DNA from: Paenibacillus sp. SZ31
GTDB taxonomy: Bacteria; Bacillota; Bacilli; Paenibacillales; Paenibacillaceae
Length of the DNA: 64,000 nt
Assembly (NCBI RefSeq): GCF_012912005.1
Contig: NZ_JABBEA010000015.1
Span: forward strand, 1 to 64,000
Direction: 5' to 3'
The translations under genes and the position numbers were made by a program. The notes under the pieces are model-generated. The model did not search any database and was not told the origin of the DNA. It worked only from the letters and a program-made list of their open reading frames with translations. Below are positions 25,401-33,551 of the stretch, in pieces. The number at the start of each line of letters is the position of its first letter. Position 1 is the stretch's first letter.

Positions 25401-26327
25401 ATGAGCGAAGTTTGGACTAAAGACATCATCCCGACTGTATCCGATAAAGTAGTCATTGTGACAGGTTCGAACGGCGGGTTAGGGTATGAAACGGCATTAG
25501 CGTTAGCTGAAAAAGGCGCGAAAGTTATCCTTGCAGTTCGTAATCTGGAAAAAGGTGAAAAGGCAGCTAATAAAATAAAGTCGTCTGTGCATTTAGCTGG
25601 AGAGGTAATCGTTATGCAGCTCGACCTTAGCGATTTAGCTAGTATCCGTAAGTTCGCAGCCGCTTTTCTTGAGCAATACGATTCTTTGTCCATTCTCGTT
25701 AATAATGCAGGAATTATGAACCCTCCATTCCAGTTGACGAAAGATGGCTTTGAATTACAGTTTGGTAGTAATCATCTAGGCCATTTTGCGCTTACGGGTC
25801 TACTATTGCCTCAATTGATCTCTACTCCGAAATCGAGAGTAGTCACTGTAAGTAGTATGGCAGCTCATAATGGTGCGATTGATTTTAATAATTTAGATGG
25901 CTCCAAAGGATATAATCCCATGAAGTTCTACAGTCAAAGCAAGCTAGCCAATCTGATGTTTGCGAAAGAGCTGCAGAATAAATTTAATTCCGCCCATATT
26001 GATTCTATGAGTATCGCCGCTCATCCAGGGATTTCGCATACCAATCTATTTTCCTTCGGTTCGGGGAAACAGACCAATATATTCATGCGCAGTCTTTTGA
26101 AAATCATTAGTCAACCGGCACATATGGGGGCATTACCTATCTTATATGCTGCAGCAGATCCGACGATCACGGGAGGGGAGTATATTGCTCCCAGTGGTAT
26201 GGGCGGCACTAAGGGCTATCCCAAGAGCGCTAAGATCATCGAAAAATTATATGACGCTAACATTTCAAACAAGCTATGGAGCATTTCAGAAGAATTAACA
26301 GGGGTATATTACAGATTCGACGATTGA
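25401..26327 (+). CDS. Short-chain dehydrogenase/reductase
   Basis: 308 residues from ATG 25401 (AAAGG about 11 bp upstream; GTG 25389 is an alternative). Cofactor loop 'TGSNGGLG' (TGxxxGxG), 'LVNNAGIM', and the catalytic YxxxK as 'YSQSK' are intact, giving an active NAD(P)-dependent oxidoreductase. Its length and sequence resemble the retinol dehydrogenase/WWOX-like branch; the natural substrate is unknown. Confidence 0.9.
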   Translation: MSEVWTKDIIPTVSDKVVIVTGSNGGLGYETALALAEKGAKVILAVRNLEKGEKAANKIKSSVHLAGEVIVMQLDLSDLASIRKFAAAFLEQYDSLSILVNNAGIMNPPFQLTKDGFELQFGSNHLGHFALTGLLLPQLISTPKSRVVTVSSMAAHNGAIDFNNLDGSKGYNPMKFYSQSKLANLMFAKELQNKFNSAHIDSMSIAAHPGISHTNLFSFGSGKQTNIFMRSLLKIISQPAHMGALPILYAAADPTITGGEYIAPSGMGGTKGYPKSAKIIEKLYDANISNKLWSISEELTGVYYRFDD

Positions 26328-26372
26328 ATGGGGGGCTACCATGATTCGATTCATAATAAATTTAACGACCCG

Positions 26373-26420
26373 CTCTATGCAGAGTCCATGTGATGAACAA
26401 CGGCGGTTGTTTGCATAGAG
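26373..26420. other. Two-tier hairpin in intergenic region
   Basis: CTCTATGCA (26373-26381) pairs exactly with TGCATAGAG (26412-26420), and AACAAC/GTTGTT (from about 26395) forms an inner hairpin. There is no T-run, so it may be a leader RNA structure of the next gene or a weak terminator of the SDR gene. Confidence 0.6.
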
Positions 26421-26521
26421 TTTGAAATTCTTTTCCGCCATATCATTGTAGTGCATATCCAATGTGTTCATTGTACGACTCTGCTGCCTTAAAGATTTTA
26501 ACTTTTAAGGAGTGGAGCAAC

Positions 26522-26791
26522 GTGAAATATATTAATGCGGATACAATCTTCCCGGAAGAATTACTCAAAGAAATACAGCGTCATATCTCTGGTGGCTTGA
26601 TCTATATTCCGAGGCCCAAGGATGCCCACAAGAAGTGGGGCGAGAATTCGGGTGGCAGAAGGATTGTCCGGGAGCGGAACGACGAGATCCGCCAGCTTTT
26701 TGCTGTGGGAACAACCATCGATCAGCTTGCGGATCAATACTGTTTATCCATCGATAGCATCAAGAAAATTGTGTATTGCAAAAAGGGATGA
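26522..26791 (+). CDS. Small CD3324-like HTH protein
   Basis: 89 residues from GTG 26522, chosen for AAGGAG 9 bp upstream. It resembles the CD3324 family of Firmicutes, which is related to Mor-type transcription activators: 'IYIPRPKDAHKKWGENSGG', then a C-terminal helix-turn-helix ('TIDQLADQYCLSIDSIKKIV'). It is probably a DNA-binding regulator; targets are unknown. Confidence 0.82.
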   Translation: MKYINADTIFPEELLKEIQRHISGGLIYIPRPKDAHKKWGENSGGRRIVRERNDEIRQLFAVGTTIDQLADQYCLSIDSIKKIVYCKKG

Positions 26792-26797
26792 AACTAT

Positions 26798-26833
26798 AAA
26801 AGCCATGTTCGAGCAATCGAATGTGGCTTTTTC
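26798..26833 (+). terminator. Rho-independent terminator
   Basis: AAAAGCCA and TGGCTTTTT close an inner TTCGA/TCGAA stem just after the small HTH gene. Confidence 0.9.
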
Positions 26834-26976
26834 CTGTAAGAATAAAGAATAGTTATTAAAGCTTTTTTACATATTCGAGGTTGTTAATTACGCGTACAAT
26901 TCATTTGACGATACAAGGATATGCGTTGAGAGTTCTTGAAAATAACTCCTTAAATCATCTGGTAAGGTTGGTGAAT

Positions 26977-27531
26977 ATGAATAATATGAATATAGAAGTG
27001 AAATTAACGAATAAAGACGAGGCGTATGTGATTAAAAATATGTACCCGCTATACCTTCATGATCTATCCGGACATTATGGTCTGGGTGGAGAGCATACTC
27101 CGAACGAACATGGCATTTTTGAGCCAAGTCCTGATTACAAAACTTTGCAGGATCAGTATAACGTCCAGAACATATGGTGGGAAAAACCGGAGTGTCTTTA
27201 TCCGTTCCTCATGATTGTGGATGGCATACCGGCAGGGTTTGCGTTCATAGCTACTCCGCCATATTGTTCACAAGGCACGGATTTCTTTGTACATGATTTC
27301 TTTCTGATGCAGCCGTTTCGAGGTGTAGGCGTTGCTGAACACGTGGCATCGACGATCTTCGGCATGTTTAGAGGAAACTGGGAGTTGTTCACCAATCCAT
27401 CGGAGAAAAATAAGATTGGCCAATCTTTCTGGCGGAAAACAGTGGATAATTATACTAAAGGTAACTATCGGGAAATGTACGGGCATACATCCGACGGCTA
27501 TAAATTGATTTTTCAATTCTCCAATATATAA
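26977..27531 (+). CDS. GNAT-fold acetyltransferase-like protein
   Basis: 184 residues from ATG 26977 (AAGGTTGGTG upstream). The acetyl-CoA loop region reads 'PFRGVGVAEHVASTIF', a variant of the GNAT Q/RxxGxG/A motif, and the C-terminus has 'SFWRKTVDNYTKGNYREMY'. Substrate unknown. Monocistronic. Confidence 0.8.
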   Translation: MNNMNIEVKLTNKDEAYVIKNMYPLYLHDLSGHYGLGGEHTPNEHGIFEPSPDYKTLQDQYNVQNIWWEKPECLYPFLMIVDGIPAGFAFIATPPYCSQGTDFFVHDFFLMQPFRGVGVAEHVASTIFGMFRGNWELFTNPSEKNKIGQSFWRKTVDNYTKGNYREMYGHTSDGYKLIFQFSNI

Positions 27532-27533
27532 AA

Positions 27534-27571
27534 AGAGAGACCGTCTCCCTTTGCGGAAAACGATCTCTCTC
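27534..27571 (-). terminator. Terminator for the minus-strand tandem GNAT gene
   Basis: GAGAGACCGT pairs with ACGATCTCTC; read on the minus strand the hairpin is followed by TTTTTATA. Confidence 0.72.
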
Positions 27572-27580
27572 TACTGCCTT

Positions 27581-28441
27581 TTATAAACTACCGTTGAAAT
27601 AGTGATACTCTGAATTCACTTCAAAACCAACACTGCGGTACAGATTCAAAGCACGTTTGTTCTCGGTAACCACAGACAGGCGGATATCTGTGTAACTTTG
27701 TTTCCTTAGGAGATCAACCAGGATGCTAAGCGCAGTGCGCCCCAGTTTCTGTCCCTGATAAGCAGGCAAGATACAGAAGTTATGAATAAATGCGGTTGTT
27801 GCATTAATGGAGTTGACACGTACCAGCCCAACAGGCAGTTGATTCTGCCATGCAATATAGGTGACTCGGCGGGGTTCATTCGTTTGCATAAAGTACTCGC
27901 GTGTCCAGTCCTCCGAATCTCCAAAGGCCTGGGAGGAGCAAGTGACCATAAATTCCATATCCTCGGCTTCTGCCAAGGACAACGTTAGTTCAGTTGGCTC
28001 CACAACCGATAGGACCTCATTCACAAGTTGCATCGAGTACTCCGCACGATCATAAATGGCTCCAAGGGATTGGGCTGTAAGAAGGCCCGGAGATAAGCCC
28101 TGAGGAACGCGATAACTGAGTTGGTTGATTCCCTGTGGTTTCATATCCAGGATGGCCCTTTTCAGTAGGCTGCTGAACACACCTTTGCGGCGAAATTGCG
28201 GGTGTACGATGGCATTAATATTCCCGGTTACGCCGTCGGATGGATACCAACTGAGTAGTCCTACCAAATCACCTTGGCGATAACAGAGGAGTGCATGGTC
28301 TCCGTCTTTTTTGCTGATATGGTCAAGGTCTGCTTTCAGATGAATGGAATCAAGCTGTTTACATTGTTGTTCGAGTAAAATAATAGCTTCAATCTGTTCC
28401 TTGGAATCATAGATCATAGGAACGACTTGATAAGTTGACAT
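27581..28441 (-). CDS. Tandem GNAT acetyltransferase
   Basis: 286 residues from ATG 28441, with AAGGTG 9 bp upstream (GTG 28450 is an alternative). Two GNAT modules are visible: N-terminal about 35-110 with 'VHPQFRRKGVFSSLL', and C-terminal about 150-283 with 'ILPAYQGQKLGRTALSILV' and 'VVTENKRALNLYRSVGFE'. Only the second has a fully canonical acetyl-CoA loop and a GNAT terminal motif. Substrate unknown. Confidence 0.88.
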   Translation of the reverse strand: MSTYQVVPMIYDSKEQIEAIILLEQQCKQLDSIHLKADLDHISKKDGDHALLCYRQGDLVGLLSWYPSDGVTGNINAIVHPQFRRKGVFSSLLKRAILDMKPQGINQLSYRVPQGLSPGLLTAQSLGAIYDRAEYSMQLVNEVLSVVEPTELTLSLAEAEDMEFMVTCSSQAFGDSEDWTREYFMQTNEPRRVTYIAWQNQLPVGLVRVNSINATTAFIHNFCILPAYQGQKLGRTALSILVDLLRKQSYTDIRLSVVTENKRALNLYRSVGFEVNSEYHYFNGSL

Positions 28442-28561
28442 AGCTTTCACACCTTCATTGTTGAAGGAAACACGCAGTTATTGGACCCGCAGGCGCTATC
28501 CTTCGAGATTCGGTCCACTTCCCGATGACTATAACACAATCTATGATGATGATGACACCCA

Positions 28562-28699
28562 ATGGATGTAATTCAAGAGTTCAAGTCTATTCCGCTATCA
28601 GGCGATATCACCTTTTTGCAAGATCAGGGAGAATGGCGCATTCAGGATGATACCTACAATAGGGATGCATTCGCGGACATCATCAATAATTCACTGTAG
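28562..28699 (+). CDS. Possible 45-residue ORF or gene remnant
   Basis: ATG-started ORF (MDVIQEFKSIPLSGD..., ending NNSL) without a ribosome site and with stops directly upstream. I do not recognise it. It may be a fragment of a lost gene, since the next 57 bp are a copy of an HxlR promoter/operator that no longer has its gene. Confidence 0.25.
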   Translation: MDVIQEFKSIPLSGDITFLQDQGEWRIQDDTYNRDAFADIINNSL

Positions 28700-28700
28700 T

Positions 28701-28757
28701 CATGATTAAGCTCCTTCATATCAGTACGCACTCCAAAGTGCGTACTTTTTTTGTAGT
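28701..28757. repeat. Orphan copy of HxlR-type promoter/operator element
   Basis: Nearly identical to 41059-41117, including a minus-strand CAT (start), AAGGAGCTTA ribosome site, the palindrome GTACGCACTC-CA-AAGTGCGTAC and T7-GT. At 41 kb it precedes an HxlR gene; here the minus-strand frame stops after six codons. On the plus strand the hairpin plus T-run could also act as a terminator. Confidence 0.75.
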
Positions 28758-28917
28758 GGCGTATCCAGCTAAGTGCGCGTCGTCAAAAGGGTCTCATCGC
28801 GATGTTAGCTATCGACACCTGCTAGAAATTTGCAGGGTACATTCTCCTATAATGATGATATCATTTGGATAAATAAACTTACTTATTGCGCTTTTAGAGA
28901 TTGGGGTTTAATTCATC

Positions 28918-31059
28918 ATGAGGGAGATTCTCCGAGTCGGTTCTCGTAAGGTTTGGTTGTATATCATTGCTGCTGTTATTGGTTTGGTTGCAGGCTATGT
29001 CGTCCTCTCTGAGCAGGACTCTCCTAAGTTCCAAAGTGAAGAAGGTATTCTGGATTTAACGCAGGCTCAACTTAGTACGAATTCGCAAAAATTAACAGGG
29101 AAGTGGGCGTTCTATTGGCAAGAACTGCTGTCGCCTGAGGATATGCGGGTTCGTTCGGCAAGGGAAGGAAATCAGGACCACTGGATTAGCATCCCAAGCT
29201 CCTGGCGGGGCTACCCGTTAGAAGGTCAGCGGCTGAGTGGTACAGGCTATGCAACCTTTGGACTGGTCATTCATCTAAGCGAGCAGGATCGAGATGAGAT
29301 GCTTGCTCTGCGGCTGTCTAGCATTTTTAATGCGTACAAATTATGGGTCAATGGCGAGCTGCTGGAAGAAGTTGGTGAGGTTGGTCAGGACAAGCACAGC
29401 ATGACCCCGCAATTGGAAACAAAGCTGGTGTATTTTCAGCCTGAAAGCGACACGTTAGAGCTGGTCATGCAAGTATCCAACTTCCAACACCATCGGGGCG
29501 GCATTACCAGGGATATCGAGCTGGGTGGCAGTGACGTACTAACTACCAAGACCAATCTGAATCTTGCCAAGGATATGTTCATCACGGCAAGTTTGCTAGT
29601 GATCGGTTTGTATAATCTGCTGTTGTTCATACTGCGACGTAAGGATAGAGCTCCGTTATATTATGGCCTGTTTACTGTACTGCTTGGTATTCGATCCTTG
29701 TTTAACGGCGAGCTTATCTTTACACAATGGTTGCCTCATTTTCCTTGGGAATTGCAGTTCAAGATCGAATATCTGATTCTTTGTGTCAGTGGTTATATCA
29801 TCACCATGTATTTTGATTGTATTTTTCCGAATTATGTGTCGCGATGGTTTCGTCTTGGCACCCGGATCGTAACTGGTGCATTCTGTATCCTTGTAGTGCT
29901 AACCCCTGCAATTATATATACAAAATTACTGCTGGTAATCGGTGTGATGGTAGTTCTACATATGATCTATCTGATGATCGGACTGGTTCAGGCGGCTGTG
30001 CGACGTATGGAGGGAGCGTTGATCTTCCTGCTGGTGTCGGTGGTTACTTTGGTCACGGTTGTCAACGATTTTTTATATTTTAACGGATGGTCGCTAGTTG
30101 GAAATACATCTCCGCTTGGCTTATTGATATTTACGATCGCGCAGCTGATTTTGCTGTCTTCGCGATCTACGAGGACGGCATCGAACGAAGAGAGAATTAC
30201 ACGTGAATTACAGGACGTTAATGACAAGCTGATTGAAATGAATATGAATCTGGAACAGACCGTTCAGGAGCGAACACAGGCTTTATCTTCAGTGCATGAT
30301 GATCTCCAAGCCTCGTATGACCGACTGCTTCACTCCGAGCAAGGGAGGAAGAAGCTACTTGCTTATATTACGCATGATCTGCGTATGCCGTTGTCCAGCA
30401 TGCTTGGATATGTAGAAGCTATACAGGACAGGGTTAAGCCGGAACGCAATGAACAATATCTGAAGTACATCCGGGAGAACACGATAAGGATTAACCGTAT
30501 GATCGAGGAGTTGTCCTTCTTGTCGCATTTGGAGACCGGACAGGTCTCGTACCGAATGGAGCCAGTTCAGATGATTCCTTTCTTGCATGGTTTTTTTGAA
30601 CAATATGAGTTGGTAGTGCGCGACGCAGGATTAGATTTCATACTGGATATCGGAGATGCCGAGGATAGACGATCTATTTTGCCAGTTGTCGAGATGGATG
30701 CGAAAAGAATAGAGCAGGCTTTATTTAATCTAGTGTCAAATGCCATGAAGTTCACCTCCAGCGGGGGGCTGGTGCGTATTGCACTAGTTGTGGAAGTGGT
30801 GAATCATGCTCTCCATGCAGTCATTAGCATACAGGATTCTGGCATGGGGATTCCTCCAGATCAGCTTGAGCAAATCTTCGAACGTAATTACAGATATGAT
30901 CGGCCGGGAATGGGCATAGAGGGCAGTGGACTGGGGCTGGCAATTTGCAGGGAAATCGTACAAGCGCACGGAGGCGTAGTTCGAGCGGAGAGCGACGGTA
31001 AGATGGGGGCGACTTTCTATGTAACGTTTCCTTGTACGGTGATTGAAGGAAAGGGGTGA
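28918..31059 (+). CDS. 7TMR-DISM sensor histidine kinase
   Basis: 713 residues. One TM helix (about 12-30), an extracytoplasmic 7TMR-DISM beta domain (about 42-205), seven TM helices (about 217-415), a coiled-coil (about 420-470), HisKA with His486 ('LAYITHDLRMPLSSML') and HATPase (about 560-710; 'NLVSNAMKF', 'DSGMGI', 'GSGLGLAI'). It lies 4 bp before an OmpR-type regulator gene, its obvious partner. The sensed signal is unknown; DISM domains are carbohydrate-binding-like. Confidence 0.93.
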   Translation: MREILRVGSRKVWLYIIAAVIGLVAGYVVLSEQDSPKFQSEEGILDLTQAQLSTNSQKLTGKWAFYWQELLSPEDMRVRSAREGNQDHWISIPSSWRGYPLEGQRLSGTGYATFGLVIHLSEQDRDEMLALRLSSIFNAYKLWVNGELLEEVGEVGQDKHSMTPQLETKLVYFQPESDTLELVMQVSNFQHHRGGITRDIELGGSDVLTTKTNLNLAKDMFITASLLVIGLYNLLLFILRRKDRAPLYYGLFTVLLGIRSLFNGELIFTQWLPHFPWELQFKIEYLILCVSGYIITMYFDCIFPNYVSRWFRLGTRIVTGAFCILVVLTPAIIYTKLLLVIGVMVVLHMIYLMIGLVQAAVRRMEGALIFLLVSVVTLVTVVNDFLYFNGWSLVGNTSPLGLLIFTIAQLILLSSRSTRTASNEERITRELQDVNDKLIEMNMNLEQTVQERTQALSSVHDDLQASYDRLLHSEQGRKKLLAYITHDLRMPLSSMLGYVEAIQDRVKPERNEQYLKYIRENTIRINRMIEELSFLSHLETGQVSYRMEPVQMIPFLHGFFEQYELVVRDAGLDFILDIGDAEDRRSILPVVEMDAKRIEQALFNLVSNAMKFTSSGGLVRIALVVEVVNHALHAVISIQDSGMGIPPDQLEQIFERNYRYDRPGMGIEGSGLGLAICREIVQAHGGVVRAESDGKMGATFYVTFPCTVIEGKG

Positions 31060-31063
31060 TGAG

Positions 31064-31762
31064 ATGGACACGCACAAAATCATGATCGTTGATGATGATC
31101 CTCATATATGCGAGATTGTGCAGGTGTATTGCGAACGGGAGGGGTTTATTTCCACCTATAGTCATAGCGGGACAGAAGCGATGGAGCTGCTTACATCGTT
31201 TGAGCCCGATTTGATTGTATTGGATGTATTGCTGGCTAATGAAAATGGCATTGATTGGTGCAGAAATGCGCGTAACTTGACCAGTGCGCCGATCATGTTT
31301 CTGAGTAGCCAGGAGGAAGACGAAGTGAAAATTAGCGCATTATCCTATGGTGGTGACGATTATGTGACCAAGCCGTTCAGTCCGGGAGTGCTCATGGCCA
31401 AGATCAAGGCTCACCTTCGCAGAGTGTCGACAGGCAGGAGGGAACAACTGCTAGAGTTACCGGGTTTGACACTGGATTTCTATACGCAGTCCGTCAACAT
31501 GGGGAGTAAACCTATCTTTTTATCGAAAAAAGAGTTCAGTCTGCTGTCCTATATGGCACAAAACGTGAATTGTGTCATCAGTGTCGATACGTTGTTCCAA
31601 ATCATTTGGGGAATGGAAAGTCTGGAGGATACGAGAACGGTCGCTGTACACATCAGTAATTTACGCAAAAAAATCGAGTCCAACCCTGCCGATCCTGAGC
31701 GAATCATTACGGTTCGGGGGAGCGGGTATATGCTGGTTGCTACCAGTGCATCACGAGCATGA
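31064..31762 (+). CDS. OmpR/PhoB family response regulator
   Basis: 232 residues from ATG 31064 (GGAAAGGGGTGA upstream). The receiver domain has 'IVDDDPH', the phosphoacceptor in 'PDLIVLDVLLANENG' and Lys in 'YVTKPFSP'; the C-terminal winged helix ends 'IITVRGSGYML'. It pairs with the kinase just upstream. Since the next gene begins with one of three boxed promoters (31971), this regulator is a candidate for binding that box; that is inference from position only. Confidence 0.93.
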   Translation: MDTHKIMIVDDDPHICEIVQVYCEREGFISTYSHSGTEAMELLTSFEPDLIVLDVLLANENGIDWCRNARNLTSAPIMFLSSQEEDEVKISALSYGGDDYVTKPFSPGVLMAKIKAHLRRVSTGRREQLLELPGLTLDFYTQSVNMGSKPIFLSKKEFSLLSYMAQNVNCVISVDTLFQIIWGMESLEDTRTVAVHISNLRKKIESNPADPERIITVRGSGYMLVATSASRA

Positions 31763-31791
31763 ACACAGCAGTAAGGTGGGTAATCTATTAT

Positions 31792-31850
31792 AAATGGGAG
31801 AATGGCGTTAGGGTAGTACTTGACGCTATTGGCCCATTTTTTGTTTTTTT
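31792..31850 (+). terminator. Rho-independent terminator of kinase/regulator operon
   Basis: AAATGGG pairs with CCCATTT, with inner GGCGT/ACGCT pairing, and a long T-rich tail follows. Confidence 0.85.
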
Positions 31851-31970
31851 TCACTAGCTTCGTAATCGACTTAAGATATTGAATTCCTCAACACAAGTCT
31901 GCGATCTTCCATCCTCGTCAAAATGATGTGCCATCTCTCCGAAGAATTAAACGATCCAATACACACGGAT

Positions 31971-32020
31971 TTAAAGTTTTCTTTAGGTTTCTCAAGTAGG
32001 ATAATCCATCATGATAAAAT
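31971..32020 (+). promoter_or_regulatory. Boxed promoter 1 (MinD-like gene)
   Basis: TTAAAGTTTTCTTTA (31971-31985) followed by extended -10 TGATAAAAT (TAAAAT 32015-32020). Box start to -10 start is 44 bp, identical in all three copies. The leader to the MinD-like ATG is about 140 bp. The rest of 31851-31970 shows nothing recognisable. Confidence 0.78.
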
Positions 32021-32169
32021 CACATTGGTCGATATAACGACATATTTCATCAAATTGTAACTGATTATTAGCTAAGAGGACGTTCATTCGAGCCGGATCA
32101 AACGATAATACGTGAAGAAATGGTTGTCTTGCTGTCCCGCATTAGTACTTGAAGAAGGAAGTGGCTCCG

Positions 32170-32979
32170 ATGGCACGAGTTATATGTATTACATCAGGGA
32201 AAGGTGGAGTTGGCAAGACAACGGTCACAGCTAATCTCGGGGCTGCCCTTGCCTTATCGGGGAGCAGCGTTTGCCTGATTGACGCTGATTTTGGATTGAG
32301 AAATCTGGATATTCCGCTTGGTTTGAGCAATAGGGTAAACTATCATATTTCCGATTTTCTGACGGGTCGATGTGCTTTACATCAAGTGATCGTCAAAGAT
32401 AAGCGAATCAGTACCGTGTCCTTTATCTCCTGTAGTAACGACGCGGTGCATCACGATGATCCACAAGTTTTTCGCAAGGTTGTGCAGCGAATAGCCCAGG
32501 GTTATGATTATGTGCTGATCGATTCGCCGGCAGGCATTGAAAATGGATTTTGGAATACATCTTTAGCGGCAGATGAGGCTATTGTCGTCACTACGCCTCA
32601 TCGTACATCGCTTCAGGACGCGGATCGCGTAATCGGATTATTAGAAGATAGGATTCCGGCTCCCCCACAGCTCATCATTAATATGGCCGACGGACAGGAA
32701 GCCCGTTCGGCAACGGTAAAGATGCAGGATATTATCGATATTCTCAATATTGGTGTGATTGGCGTGATCTATAGCGATGTAGAAGTTATACGTTCCATAC
32801 ATAAAGGAATCCCGATTGCGCTTGATCCCGAGTTTGAAAATGGGCAGCGCTTTCGGCACATCGCCCACAATGTGGCGAAGAATCAGCAGGAGCCTTTTAT
32901 CTCATTAAAATCCAAGAAGCATAGAAGTATTTTTTCACTTTCTCAAAGACTACGCTGTGGGGAGAGTAGTTCGATATAG
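32170..32979 (+). CDS. MinD/FlhG-like P-loop ATPase
   Basis: 269 residues from ATG 32170, with GAAGGAAG 9 bp upstream (TTG 32149 is an alternative). The deviant Walker A 'GKGGVGKTT', 'IDADFGLRNLD' and 'DYVLIDSPAGIE' are classical MinD motifs. The C-terminus is Lys/Ser-rich and does not end in a clear MinD amphipathic helix. No minC or flagellar gene is near, so this is an orphan copy rather than the cell-division locus. It shares its promoter architecture with two SLH genes, which suggests a role in positioning or export linked to the cell surface; this is inference. Confidence 0.88.
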   Translation: MARVICITSGKGGVGKTTVTANLGAALALSGSSVCLIDADFGLRNLDIPLGLSNRVNYHISDFLTGRCALHQVIVKDKRISTVSFISCSNDAVHHDDPQVFRKVVQRIAQGYDYVLIDSPAGIENGFWNTSLAADEAIVVTTPHRTSLQDADRVIGLLEDRIPAPPQLIINMADGQEARSATVKMQDIIDILNIGVIGVIYSDVEVIRSIHKGIPIALDPEFENGQRFRHIAHNVAKNQQEPFISLKSKKHRSIFSLSQRLRCGESSSI

Positions 32980-33053
32980 TCGATTTTGGTATATGAATCG
33001 TTGAGACGAGAATCATCTGGAATGGATTGCAGACTAACTTAAGAATTCATGAA

Positions 33054-33093
33054 AAATAGTGGTGTGGGAGTTACCTTCCCTACGCCGCTATTT
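33054..33093 (+). terminator. Hairpin after MinD-like gene
   Basis: AAATAGTGGTGTGGG pairs imperfectly with CCCTACGCCGCTATTT; the T-run is weak (TTTATTG). Confidence 0.65.
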
Positions 33094-33134
33094 ATTGATG
33101 TCATTGATGTTCTCACTTGCGAGTGGTTGCTTAC

Positions 33135-33184
33135 TTAAAGTTTTCTTTATAATTCACAAGCGCCCCTATCTCGCATGATAAAAT
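33135..33184 (+). promoter_or_regulatory. Boxed promoter 2 (giant SLH gene)
   Basis: TTAAAGTTTTCTTTA (33135-33149; left arm extends to ACTTAAAG) and extended -10 TGATAAAAT (TAAAAT 33179-33184), again 44 bp apart. Confidence 0.78.
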
Positions 33185-33551
33185 ACGGAAGAAAAAACGA
33201 CATAATTTGCTGTGTCGGTGTCACAATTCGACTGCGACTGATCAGAAAGGTCGGTGAACGAATTCAATCTGTAAAGTTGGCATTATCGTACCTTAAAGCA
33301 GTCGGATCTCTTCAGACGGATGTTTGAGCTGACGTTGATGTTCTGAACGCCGCAGCAAGAACAATGCCATTTCTGTATGTGAAGTTTTTCCTCGCTTGAT
33401 CTCCACGTGCCGAGCGAACTGACTCGCAGGAAACCAATGATCCCGATCTGGGTCAGTGGTATCCGCTATTAGTATGGCTTTGTTGATTAGCTTGATTAGA
33501 AACCAATTTTGGACGGTCTTTTTTAGTTTGATCTATACATAGAAGGGATGA
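33185..33551 (+). other. Long untranslated leader of giant SLH gene
   Basis: About 355 bp between the inferred transcription start and the ATG, with no ORF of note. It contains GATCCCGATCTGGGTC and CCAATTTTGG hairpins. No known riboswitch class was recognised. A ribosome site AGAAGGGATG precedes the ATG. Confidence 0.5.

Noticed and set aside
33185..33551. Cyclic-di-GMP or other known riboswitch in the leader of the giant gene
   Set aside because: No conserved aptamer core could be matched by eye.
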